From contig CAWBKD010000036.1 of NCBI GenBank assembly GCA_963789225.1, forward strand, positions 327,316 through 391,315: a stretch of 64,000 bases of DNA, read 5' to 3'. The notes beneath the pieces were generated by a model. That model was not told where the DNA came from, did no database searches, and was given only the letters and a program-made list of their open reading frames with translations. This document shows, piece by piece, positions 8,557 to 15,779 of the stretch. A program made the position numbers and the translations under genes. The stretch comes from Palsa-504 sp963789225 (GTDB taxonomy: Bacteria; Actinomycetota; Actinomycetes; Streptosporangiales; Streptosporangiaceae). Each line of letters begins with the position of its first letter. Position 1 is the stretch's first letter.

Positions 8557-9425
8557 GGCCGGGCCTGCTCCGGGAGCCGGCTCGCCTCGGCCAGGGCCCG
8601 CGACACCAGGGTGGCGGTCAGCGCGCGCCGGTACTCGGCGCTCCCGTGCGTGTCCTCGGGCGGGTCGATCTGGCCCGCGGCGTGCTCGCCCATGGCCTGC
8701 CAGGTACCTTCGGTGGCCGGCTGGCCGGCCAGGGCACCGGCGTCCACCTCGACGGGCAGCGGGCCGACCCCGCCGAGTACCACGCGCCCGGACCGGCAGG
8801 TGCCGTCCTCGACGTCGGCCGACACCGCGGCGGCGACGACCGCGAAGTCCCCCTGCCGCGGGGCGAACTCGGTGAGCACCGCGCGCGGCGTCGGCCGCGG
8901 GAACCACAGCTCGGTGATCATCTCGTCCGGGCGGGCGGTCGTGGTGTAGTAGCCCTGGAAGAATTCGCGGGCCGGGACGGCGCGTTCCCCGCCCGGTCCT
9001 GTGAGCACGACCTGCGCATCGAGCAGCGCCGCGAGCAGGCACCATTCCGAGGCGGGGTCCGCGTGCGCGATGCTGCCGCCGAACGTGCCCCGGCTGCGGA
9101 TCGGGTAGTGCCCGATCCAGTGGGCCGAGCGGGGCAGCACGCCGAACCCGCTTAGGACCGCGGGATCGCGGCTGAGCTCCACGGTGCGGTGCGTGGTGAG
9201 GGCGCCGATTCGCAGGCCCCCGGCCGGGTCGGCCCGCAGGTAACCAAGGCCCTCGATCCTGGTCACGTCGACCAGCGCGGTCGGCCGGGCGAGCCGGAAG
9301 TTCATCATCGGGACCAGGCTCAGGCCTCCGGCCAGGATCTTGGCGTCGTCACCCAGCTCGGCCAGGAGCGCGACCGCCTCGCCGACGCTGTGCGCGCGGT
9401 GGTAGACGAACGGCGCTGGCTTCAC
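8553..9425 (-). CDS. FAD-binding subunit of molybdenum hydroxylase (CoxM type)
   Basis: A 290-residue FAD subunit passing electrons from the iron-sulphur subunit to an acceptor. The two FAD pyrophosphate-binding loops are AKILAGGLSL near residue 30 and TFGGSIAHADPASE near residue 114; a CO_deh_flav_C domain follows. The start is GTG at 9425, with GAGGAG eight bases upstream. It is first in an operon of six genes (FAD, large 1, Fe-S, large 2, GntR, hydrolase), and the first four junctions are ATGA overlaps. The promoter must lie in the 77-base divergent gap that carries the GTATAC-core palindrome. Confidence 0.93.
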   Translation of the reverse strand: MKPAPFVYHRAHSVGEAVALLAELGDDAKILAGGLSLVPMMNFRLARPTALVDVTRIEGLGYLRADPAGGLRIGALTTHRTVELSRDPAVLSGFGVLPRSAHWIGHYPIRSRGTFGGSIAHADPASEWCLLAALLDAQVVLTGPGGERAVPAREFFQGYYTTTARPDEMITELWFPRPTPRAVLTEFAPRQGDFAVVAAAVSADVEDGTCRSGRVVLGGVGPLPVEVDAGALAGQPATEGTWQAMGEHAAGQIDPPEDTHGSAEYRRALTATLVSRALAEASRLPEQARP

Positions 9426-9463
9426 CTGGCTGGCTCCTCAGGGCACCGATGAGCGGTCCGTCC

Positions 9464-9479
9464 ATTTGGTATACCATAT
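9464..9479. promoter_or_regulatory. Palindromic operator, GntR/FCD type, in the divergent gap
   Basis: TGGTATACCA (9467-9476) is a perfect 10-bp palindrome; one mismatched pair outside, the flanking AT pairs extend it to 9464-9479. The 14-mer ATTTGGTATACCAT (9464-9477) is repeated exactly at 43653-43666. It lies between the divergent FAD-subunit gene (start 9425) and enoyl-CoA hydratase gene (start 9503), so one bound repressor could control both. The GntR gene of this operon is the best candidate partner (inference). Confidence 0.65.
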
Positions 9480-9502
9480 TTCAGACGTTCCGGGAGCCCC
9501 GC

Positions 9503-10210
9503 ATGTCGCATCCTCACCTGGTGGTCGACAACCGCCCGGCCGGGTACCGCTGGCTGCGGCTGGACCGGCCGGAGCGGCGTAACGCGCTGGACCTGACCCT
9601 CATGACCGCCGTGCGGGACGCGCTCGCCGCGGACGCCGGGGTGCCCGTCCTGCTCGGCAGCACCGACCCGCGGGTGTTCTGCGCGGGGGCCGACCTGACC
9701 GTCACCGACGCCGAGCGAGCCGCGATCTCTGACCTCGTCTACGACTGCTGCGAGGTCATGATCACCAGGCCGGGACCGGTGATCGCCGTGATCACCGGGG
9801 CGGCGGTCGGCGGCGGGGCGCAGCTGGCGGCGGCGTCGGACCTGCGGATCGCGGGCCGGGGCGCACGGCTGCGCTGGATCGGGCCGCCCGGCCCCGACCT
9901 CGCGGTGGGCGCCTGGCTGCTGCCCGACCTGGCCGGCCGCGGCGCGGCCCTGGACCTGGTGCTGACCGGCCGGTGGGTGGACGCCGGCGAATCGCTCGCC
10001 CTCGGGCTCGTTAACCGGGTAGAAGATGATCCCGAACGAGCCGCCGAGGAGCTCGCCGTGTCCCTGGCCGCGCGTGGTGCGGGAGCCGCGGTCAAGGCCG
10101 TGATGGCGGCCGGGGGGCTGCTCGACCGCCTGCGCGCCGAGCGTGAGGTCAACCGTTCGGCCTGGGCGCGGGTGACCGGGGTCAGCCCCGTCAGCCATGA
10201 GCGGTTCTAG
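9503..10210 (+). CDS. Enoyl-CoA hydratase/isomerase family protein
   Basis: A 235-residue crotonase-fold protein. The CoA/oxyanion-hole segments are visible: CAGADLTV near residue 55 and TGAAVGGGAQLAAASDLRIA near residue 100. It is shorter than typical enoyl-CoA hydratases (about 255-260), and the second catalytic Glu position is not obvious (RWIGPPGPDLAVG), so hydratase activity is not certain. The start at 9503 is chosen because GGGAG precedes it; an earlier ATG at 9449 would cover the palindromic operator. Its stop codon lies in the first unit of a 25-bp tandem repeat that runs into the next gene. It is probably co-transcribed with the acyl-CoA synthetase. Confidence 0.8.
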   Translation: MSHPHLVVDNRPAGYRWLRLDRPERRNALDLTLMTAVRDALAADAGVPVLLGSTDPRVFCAGADLTVTDAERAAISDLVYDCCEVMITRPGPVIAVITGAAVGGGAQLAAASDLRIAGRGARLRWIGPPGPDLAVGAWLLPDLAGRGAALDLVLTGRWVDAGESLALGLVNRVEDDPERAAEELAVSLAARGAGAAVKAVMAAGGLLDRLRAEREVNRSAWARVTGVSPVSHERF

Positions 10211-10294
10211 GGCGTGGAGCCATGAGCGGTTCTAGGGCGTGGAGCCATGAGCGGTTATCGGGCCTGGAGCCATGAGCGGTTATCGGGCCTGGAG
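10195..10294 (+). repeat. Four tandem 25-bp repeats spanning the hydratase stop and the synthetase start
   Basis: Units begin at 10195, 10220, 10245 and 10270. The first two read ccatgagcggttctagggcg plus tggag; the last two differ at three positions (ccatgagcggttatcgggcc plus tggag). Each unit holds GGAG and an ATG (10197, 10222, 10247, 10272). Because 25 is not a multiple of three, every ATG opens a different frame: the first two give peptides of 12 and 17 residues, the third an out-of-frame 160-residue frame, and only the fourth gives the synthetase. The hydratase stop TAG is inside unit 1. Confidence 0.95.
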
Positions 10295-11828
10295 CCTGGC
10301 GGGCTGGCGGGCGCACCTGAACCACCTCCCCGGGGTCGCCGACGTCCAGTCGTTCGCCGCGGACCTGGGCGAGGACACGATACCGGGGCTGGCCGCCGCG
10401 TCCGCGGCGGCGGTACCCGGCCGGGTCGCGGTCACCGTCGACGGCGAGCCGGTCACTCACGCGGAGCTGGACGACGCCGCGGCGAGGGTGGCGGGATGGC
10501 TCGCGCGGCGGGTCAGCCCGGGCGACCGGGTCCTGCTGGCGGCGGCCGCCAGCGTCGGCTTCGTCCGCTGCTACCTGGGCGCGCTGCGGGCCGGCGCGGT
10601 GGTCGTCCTGGCCAACCCCGGCTACACGGCCGCCGAACTGGGGCACCTAGTCGCGGACTCCGGAGCGGTGCTGGCCTTCGCCGACCCCGGCCCGGCCCGG
10701 CTGCTGGCCGCGCTGGCCCCGGGCGGTGAGCCGGTTGAGACGGCCGACGTCCGGATGCTGCCCGACGATGCGAGCCCGGCCCCCGGGCTCGCGGCCCGCC
10801 CGGACGAGGTGGCGCTGCTCGCGTACACCTCGGGCACGACGGGCCGGCCCAAGGGCGTCCCGCTGACCCACCACCAGCTTGCGGTCTCGATCCGGTCGGC
10901 GATGGCGGCGTGGGGCTGGAGCGGGGATGACGTGCTGGCCCACGCGCTGCCGCTGTACCACCAGCACGGGCTGGGCGGGGTACACGCGGCCCTGATCGCG
11001 GGCGGCACGGTGCACATCAGGTCCCGGTTCTCCCCCGCCGACCTGGCCGGGACGATCCGGGACACCCGGGCCAGCGCCCTGTTCGCGGTGCCCACCATCT
11101 ACCAGGCCCTGACGGACTGGGACGCGGTCACCGCCGGGCACTTCGCCAGCCTGCGGCTCGCGGTCTGCGGCTCGGCTCCGCTGAGCCCCGACCTCGCGGA
11201 GCGGCTGACCGCGGCGTTCGGGCGTGTCCCGCTGATCAGGTACGGCACCACCGAGACCGGGCTCAACGTCTCCAATCCGCTTGATGATCCGCGCGGCGAC
11301 ACGGTGGGGGTACCGCTGCCCGGCGTGCTCGCCCGGATCCAGGCCGAGCCCGGGGTCGAGGCCGACCTCGGCGCGGACGGGGAGATCCAGCTCCGTGGGC
11401 CGCAGGTCTTCGCGGGGTACTGGCGCGATCCCGCCGCCACCGCGGCCGCGTTCACCGCGGACGGCTGGTTCCGCAGCGGCGACATCGGGGCGGTCGACCC
11501 GGCTAGCGGGCACCTGAGGGTCCGCGGCCGGACCAAGGAGATGATCATCACCGGCGGGCTGAACGTCTACCCGCGCGAGGTGGAGATCGTGCTCGAAGCC
11601 CACCCGTCGGTCGCCGAGGCCGCGGTCACGGGCGTCCCCCACGAGCGGTGGGGCGAGCAGGTCACCGCCTGGGTGGTGGTCCGGGACGGCCACGGGTTCG
11701 ACGAGGCGGACCTCATAGCGCACGCCAGGACGCGGCTGGCCGGGTACAAGTGCCCGAAGCGGGTGTTCCAGCTCTCGGCGCTGCCGCGCAACCACGTCGG
11801 CAAGATCGTCCGCAGCGCGCTGGGCTAA
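10272..11828 (+). CDS. Acyl-CoA synthetase (AMP-forming), malonyl-CoA synthetase-like
   Basis: A 518-residue adenylate-forming ligase that activates a carboxylic acid with ATP and CoA. The phosphate loop is YTSGTTGRPKG near residue 180, the A5 motif is RYGTTETG, and the hinge region reads WFRSGDIG then GRTKEMIITGGLNVYP. The catalytic Lys is in HVGKIVR at the C-terminus. HALPLYHQHGLGG and TETGLNVSNPLDD resemble MatB-type malonyl-CoA synthetases, but substrate residues cannot be verified. The start at 10272 is the fourth of four tandem ATGs; the other three lead to stops or shadow frames. It probably acts with the hydratase and the divergent molybdenum hydroxylase. Confidence 0.85.
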   Translation: MSGYRAWSLAGWRAHLNHLPGVADVQSFAADLGEDTIPGLAAASAAAVPGRVAVTVDGEPVTHAELDDAAARVAGWLARRVSPGDRVLLAAAASVGFVRCYLGALRAGAVVVLANPGYTAAELGHLVADSGAVLAFADPGPARLLAALAPGGEPVETADVRMLPDDASPAPGLAARPDEVALLAYTSGTTGRPKGVPLTHHQLAVSIRSAMAAWGWSGDDVLAHALPLYHQHGLGGVHAALIAGGTVHIRSRFSPADLAGTIRDTRASALFAVPTIYQALTDWDAVTAGHFASLRLAVCGSAPLSPDLAERLTAAFGRVPLIRYGTTETGLNVSNPLDDPRGDTVGVPLPGVLARIQAEPGVEADLGADGEIQLRGPQVFAGYWRDPAATAAAFTADGWFRSGDIGAVDPASGHLRVRGRTKEMIITGGLNVYPREVEIVLEAHPSVAEAAVTGVPHERWGEQVTAWVVVRDGHGFDEADLIAHARTRLAGYKCPKRVFQLSALPRNHVGKIVRSALG

Positions 11829-11877
11829 GGCAGTCCAAGGAAGAGCCTCGGCAAAAGCCGTCGACACCACGCAGGAG

Positions 11878-12126
11878 TCAGGTCCGGGGCCAGTCCGCGA
11901 ACCGTTCGCGCAGTCTGGCCACGTCCTGCGGGCTCAGCCCCAAGGGGGTGAATGCCGCGTCGGGCATCCGGTCCAGCCGCGAGACCACGTCGGCGAGGCC
12001 CGGCTGTCGAGGCCGGGGTCGAGCCGCCGGGCGAAGCCGATCAACTCGGCCCGGGTCCACCGGCCGAGCAGCGCCGAGGTATCCACATAATCACGGCTGT
12101 AGGCGCGCCCGGCTTCTCTGAACTAG
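11878..12126 (-). pseudogene. AbiEii/AbiGii-like nucleotidyltransferase toxin, C-terminal remnant with frameshift
   Basis: Minus-strand translation gives YSRDYVDTSALLGRWTRAEL then IGFARRLDPGLD in one frame, and after a one-base shift ADVVSRLDRMPDAAFTPLGL and RLRERFADWP in the next. Together these resemble the C-terminal end of AbiEii-type nucleotidyltransferases (x-RDYVD-LAALL-x-RY-x-AEL, ending in RLRARFA-W). A TAG lies directly upstream of the fragment, so the catalytic N-terminal domain is missing. It opens a stretch of degraded accessory genes running to about 13420. Family assignment is from memory of the C-terminal pattern and is moderate. Confidence 0.55.
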
Positions 12127-12163
12127 GACGGCGGCGCGTGCCCTGTTGCGGATGAGCGCTGTC

Positions 12164-12655
12164 TTAAGACCAGAAGTCCTCCCGGGTCGCAGCGAGTTGG
12201 TCTTCCTGCCGGGCGCGGCGGTCCCAGTTCTCGGCCATGCGCTGCAGCATCCGCCGGGTGCGTGGCCACTGGGTTCCGGTGCGCTGCGCGTAGGCCTGGT
12301 ACTTGTCCGCGAGCGCCCGCTCGGGCTGGCCTCCCGTGTCCAGACCGCGAAATGTGAAACCCCCGCCGTTGAGGATCACCCTGTCGATCCCCTGCTCGAT
12401 ATCCTGGCTGCGGGCGGCCTCGATAATCTCGCGTACGGGCTGGCCCGGCCAGGTGCCGTCAGGGTCCTCAGGTGTCTGGCTCAGGATCTGACCGATGAGC
12501 CGGTCCCCGGGGCGGAGTAGGCCGCGCTGGGTGAGCGCGACACGGGCTTCGATGACCCATTGCGCCAGATCTGGGCGGTCGGGGATTCCGGAGCTGCCCA
12601 GGGTACCGGGAACGGTACGCCAGGACTGCGGGTTCTGCGAAACTGGCGTGTCCTG
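12164..12655 (-). pseudogene. Start-less reading frame of unknown family (probable 3' remnant)
   Basis: An open frame of about 163 codons runs from just after a TAA at about 12660 to a TAA at 12164, with no ATG until residue 93 (MILNGGG) and no GTG before it. The upstream part looks coding: DRPDLAQWVIEARVALTQRG, LLRPGDRLIGQILSQTP, TWPGQPVREIIEAARSQDIE. The C-terminal half is charged and helical (RRMLQRMAENWDRRARQEDQ). I do not recognise the family. The missing start suggests a gene that lost its 5' end, or a frameshift near 12660. A short 71-residue product from MILNGGG is possible but has no good ribosome site. Confidence 0.45.
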
Positions 12656-12719
12656 CGGTTAGGCGTGCCGCTGGTCAACGTGGACCCCAGTTCTGGCCGC
12701 TGCTTACCAAATGCTGTGG

Positions 12720-13034
12720 CTACGCCGGGACCCGCTCAAGCTCCTCCGGGTGCATAAACGCCGCCCATCCCCTGGTGCTGTCCCCGATCGCGGCGATAGC
12801 CGTCTGCGTCCATGCGTAGGCAGCCCTGCTCGCATCAGCCGGTTCGTCCTCTTCCACGTACAGGCTGAAGCGGACCATGCGTTCCGCCCGGTCCGACGAC
12901 AGGGTGAACCCCAGGAATGCGGGCGTGGCCTGCTGGATCTCGTCAAGCTCGCAGGCAACGGCCTTGACACTCTCGGTCATCGCTTCCGTCGTCCCCCCTA
13001 TGACGGCCGCCTTGATCACAATATTGAAAGCCAT
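12720..13034 (-). CDS. Hypothetical protein (104 residues)
   Basis: I do not recognise the family. The protein begins MAFNIVIKAAVIGGTTEAMT and contains VRFSLYVEEDEPADASRAAY and a C-terminal MHPEELERV. It has no signal peptide or membrane segment. The start at 13034 lies two bases after the stop of the upstream 127-residue gene, so the two are one transcription unit and may act as a pair. They sit among remnants of an accessory island. Confidence 0.6.
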   Translation of the reverse strand: MAFNIVIKAAVIGGTTEAMTESVKAVACELDEIQQATPAFLGFTLSSDRAERMVRFSLYVEEDEPADASRAAYAWTQTAIAAIGDSTRGWAAFMHPEELERVPA

Positions 13035-13036
13035 GG

Positions 13037-13420
13037 TCAAACCTGCCTTCCCGGTGCCCGCCGCCCAGTGAACTCCAGCCATTCCCGCAGCTCCCTGACC
13101 ATGTGCCGCCAGGCTGCCGACGAGGGCACCACGCGCCCGACGAAGTAGTAGTCGTCTAAGACGTCGGGCGTCACCAGCATATAAACGCCCTTGACTTGCA
13201 CGATCGTGTACCCGGCACGGTCGGCGTCCCTGAACATCTGCTCTACCAGCGGGTCCGGGTGCGGCGGCCACGTGATGTAGCGGTCGCCTCCGCTGACAGG
13301 CTCCATAAATCCACAGTACGCCTCCGACCCGGCCTCCATCGCCGCCCGGGCCAGGCAATACGGAACATAGTGCGTCGTCTCCGTCGTCAGAGACGCGGCC
13401 AGCGCGCGCATGCACTGCAC
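13037..13420 (-). CDS. Hypothetical protein (127 residues), possibly 5'-truncated
   Basis: Unrecognised soluble protein with an aromatic-rich middle (YVPYCLARAAMEAGSEAYCG, DRYITWPPHPDPLVEQMF) and a C-terminal WRHMVRELREWLEFTGRR. The first in-frame start is GTG at 13420, but the frame reads sensibly for about 15 codons further upstream (GGVHGGALYLEAV) to a TGA, so the 5' end may have been lost or an unusual start used. It is followed after two bases by the 104-residue gene. The 146 bases between it and ligC show nothing I can support. Confidence 0.55.
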   Translation of the reverse strand: MQCMRALAASLTTETTHYVPYCLARAAMEAGSEAYCGFMEPVSGGDRYITWPPHPDPLVEQMFRDADRAGYTIVQVKGVYMLVTPDVLDDYYFVGRVVPSSAAWRHMVRELREWLEFTGRRAPGRQV

Positions 13421-13566
13421 GACAGCCTCGAGGTAGAGCGCGCCGCCGTGTACACCGCCCGCACCGGATCCTCACCCCAATCACGCATCCAAAATAGATG
13501 CAAAAGGGGGTCGACCTGATCACCACCACGAGGCCGACATATCGCTTCGGCGGTGCCGGACAGGAC

Positions 13567-14517
13567 CTACGGCTGGCTGGCGAGTTCGGCTTCGAGCTCG
13601 CCGAGGAGCCGGTAGCAGGACAGGACGTCGCGGACGCTGGAGTTCGGTTCGCGTCCCTCGCGGATCGCCGCGACGAACTCGCGGTCCTGGAGTTCGATGC
13701 CGTTGGTGGACACGTCGAGGCCGGAGACGTCGATCGGCTCCTCGCGCCCGGTGACCAGGTCGTCGTACCGGGCGATGTACGTGCCGTTGTCGCAGATGTA
13801 ACGGAAGAAGCTGCCGAGCGGGCCATCGTTGTTGAAGCTCAGCGAGAGCGTGCAGATCCGCCCGGCGGGGGTGCGGAGCTGGATGGACATGTCCATCGCG
13901 ATGCCCAGGTCAGGATGGATCGGTCCCTGCACGGCGTGGGCGATCTGGACCTGTTCGCCGGTCTGGTACTGGAACAGGTCGACGGTGTGCGCGGCGTGGT
14001 GCCAGAGCAGGTGATCGGTCCAGCTGCGGGGCTGGCCCAGGGCGTTGGTGTTCGTGCGGCGGAAGAAGTACGTCTGCACGTCCATCTGCTGGATCGACAG
14101 GTCCCCCGCGGCGACGCGGCGGTGGATCCACTGGTGCGACGGGTTGAACCTGCGGGTGTGCCCGACCATGGCGGTCAGGCCGGTCTCCTGCTGCACGGCC
14201 TCGACGTGGCGCGCGTCCGCCCAGCTGTCCGCCAGCGGAATCTCGATCTGGACGTGCTTGCCCGCGCGCATGCAGTCGATGGCCTGTGCCGCGTGCAGAC
14301 CGGTCGGGGTGCACAAGATGACGGCGTCGACGTCGTCGCGCGCGAGGGCATCGTCCAGGTTGACCGTGGCGTGGGGGGCGCCGTATTTCCCCGCGACCTG
14401 TTCGGCCTGCTCCAGCCTGCGGCTGATGACGGACGTCACGGTGACGCCGTCGATGAGCGCGAGGGCGTCCAGGTGCCTGATGCCGAACGCGCCTGCGCCG
14501 GCGAGGGCGATCCGCAT
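13567..14517 (-). CDS. ligC: 4-carboxy-2-hydroxymuconate-6-semialdehyde dehydrogenase
   Basis: A 316-residue Gfo/Idh/MocA-type NAD(P) dehydrogenase. It should oxidise the hemiacetal of 4-carboxy-2-hydroxymuconate-6-semialdehyde to 2-pyrone-4,6-dicarboxylate, the second step of the protocatechuate 4,5-cleavage pathway. The Rossmann start MRIALAGAGAFGIRH is right at the N-terminus, and AGKHVQIEIPLA matches the usual EKP region with Glu-Ile-Pro. WTDHLLWHHAAHTVDLFQYQ is typical of LigC relatives. The start at 14517 is chosen so the Rossmann fold begins at residue 1. It is the last gene of the operon, five bases after ligB. Confidence 0.85.
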   Translation of the reverse strand: MRIALAGAGAFGIRHLDALALIDGVTVTSVISRRLEQAEQVAGKYGAPHATVNLDDALARDDVDAVILCTPTGLHAAQAIDCMRAGKHVQIEIPLADSWADARHVEAVQQETGLTAMVGHTRRFNPSHQWIHRRVAAGDLSIQQMDVQTYFFRRTNTNALGQPRSWTDHLLWHHAAHTVDLFQYQTGEQVQIAHAVQGPIHPDLGIAMDMSIQLRTPAGRICTLSLSFNNDGPLGSFFRYICDNGTYIARYDDLVTGREEPIDVSGLDVSTNGIELQDREFVAAIREGREPNSSVRDVLSCYRLLGELEAELASQP

Positions 14518-14521
14518 GCGT

Positions 14522-15385
14522 TTAGTCCTCTTCCTGGCCCGAGTCCTCAACCGGCCGCACCACGAGGTGCCCGACCGCGGTGTTGGACCCGGGGACGTGG
14601 TAGAAGCGGTGGAGTTCCTCAACCTTTCCGCCCATGGCGCCGCGCATGATCAGCTGCATGACCAGCTCGATGCCCTCCGAGCCCGCCTCGCGCACGTACT
14701 CCAGGTGCGGCACCAGGGCCAGGTTGTCCGGGTCGTGAACCAGGCGGTCGAAGAACGCGTTGTCGAACTCGGAGTTGATGAAGCCCGCGCGGGGGCCCTG
14801 CAGCTGATGGCTCATCCCGCCGGTACCCCAGACCTGGACGGACAGATCCTCGGGGTAGCTGTGCACGGCCCGGCGGATGGCCTGGCCCAGCATGTAACAG
14901 CGGTGCCCGGTCGGGGGCGGGTACTGGACGACGTTCACGGCGAGCGGGATGACCCGCACCGGCCAGGCTTCCGGCTGCCCGTAGACCAGGGAAAGCGGGA
15001 CGGTCAGGCCGTGATCCACGTCGAGCCTGTATAGCAGGGTCAGGTCGAACTCGTCCAGGATCAGCGACTGCGCCAGGTGGGCGGCCAGCTCGGCATGACC
15101 CTGCACGACCGGCACCGGGCGAGGGCCGTACCCCTCGTCGGCCGGAGCGAATTCATCCGCGCACCCGAGCGCGAACGTCGGGACGAACTCGGGCGTGAAC
15201 GCCGACGCGTGATCGTTGTAGACCAGGATCACCACGTCCGGGACCTCGGCGGCGGCCCAGGCCTTGGTCCACTCGTACCCGGCGAACAGGGGCTTCCAGT
15301 AGGGCTCCTGCGTCTTGCCGAGGTCGATCGCGGCGCCGATGGCCGGGATGTGGCTGGTGGTCAGCCCCGCGGTGATCCGCGCCAT
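14522..15385 (-). CDS. ligB: Protocatechuate 4,5-dioxygenase, beta (catalytic) subunit
   Basis: A 287-residue type III (LigB-fold) extradiol dioxygenase that opens protocatechuate between C4 and C5 using Fe(II) and O2. The metal ligands are visible: His12 in TSHIPAIG, His59 in YNDHASAF and the Glu in YVREAGSEGIELV; WGTGGMSHQLQG carries the catalytic His. Length is close to the Sphingobium enzyme (about 300). It follows the alpha subunit by one base and precedes ligC. Confidence 0.93.
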   Translation of the reverse strand: MARITAGLTTSHIPAIGAAIDLGKTQEPYWKPLFAGYEWTKAWAAAEVPDVVILVYNDHASAFTPEFVPTFALGCADEFAPADEGYGPRPVPVVQGHAELAAHLAQSLILDEFDLTLLYRLDVDHGLTVPLSLVYGQPEAWPVRVIPLAVNVVQYPPPTGHRCYMLGQAIRRAVHSYPEDLSVQVWGTGGMSHQLQGPRAGFINSEFDNAFFDRLVHDPDNLALVPHLEYVREAGSEGIELVMQLIMRGAMGGKVEELHRFYHVPGSNTAVGHLVVRPVEDSGQEED

Positions 15386-15386
15386 G

Positions 15387-15779
15387 TCAGGTCCCGTCCT
15401 TCACCGAGCGCCAGCCCTCCGGCGAGCGCCCGCCCGAGAGCATCATCTTCTGGTAGTCCTCGATGTTCATGCCGGTCATGGTGGAGACCGCCTGCAGGTA
15501 ACTCAGGCCGTCGGTGGCGAAGATCTTCGCCAGGAAATAGATGTTCCCGCCAAGTTCCAGCATCGCGTTGTAATCGCGGGCCAGCACCGCCTGCTTCTGC
15601 GCCTCGGTCATCGGCCACTCGTCCAGGTAGGCGCGTTCGTCAGCCTTGAACCGCTCGCGGTTGGCCGCCTTCATCAAGCTCATGCAGAATTGGTTCAGGT
15701 GGTAGCCCTGCTTCGCGCGCTGCGCCGTGAACACCCGGGTCCCGGGGATGTCATCGAACTCATGGGTGTACTCGCTCAT
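15387..15779 (-). CDS. ligA: Protocatechuate 4,5-dioxygenase, alpha subunit
   Basis: A 130-residue helical small subunit that caps the LigB active site. Recognisable LigA features are DDIPGTRVFT at the N-terminus, GYHLNQFCMSLMKAANRERF, and ARDYNAMLELGGNIYFLAKI. The ATG shares one base with the ligI stop (TGATG), so translation is coupled. Some relatives fuse alpha and beta; here they are separate. Confidence 0.93.
   Translation of the reverse strand: MSEYTHEFDDIPGTRVFTAQRAKQGYHLNQFCMSLMKAANRERFKADERAYLDEWPMTEAQKQAVLARDYNAMLELGGNIYFLAKIFATDGLSYLQAVSTMTGMNIEDYQKMMLSGGRSPEGWRSVKDGT

Noticed and set aside
3294..9425. Aerobic CO dehydrogenase (coxMSL)
   Set aside because: Gene order is similar, but neither large subunit has the AYxCSFR active-site loop required for CO oxidation.
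10247..10729. 160-residue frame from the third tandem ATG
   Set aside because: It is in the wrong frame of the acyl-CoA synthetase, Arg/Gly-rich and without motifs; it exists only because the 25-bp repeat offsets the start.
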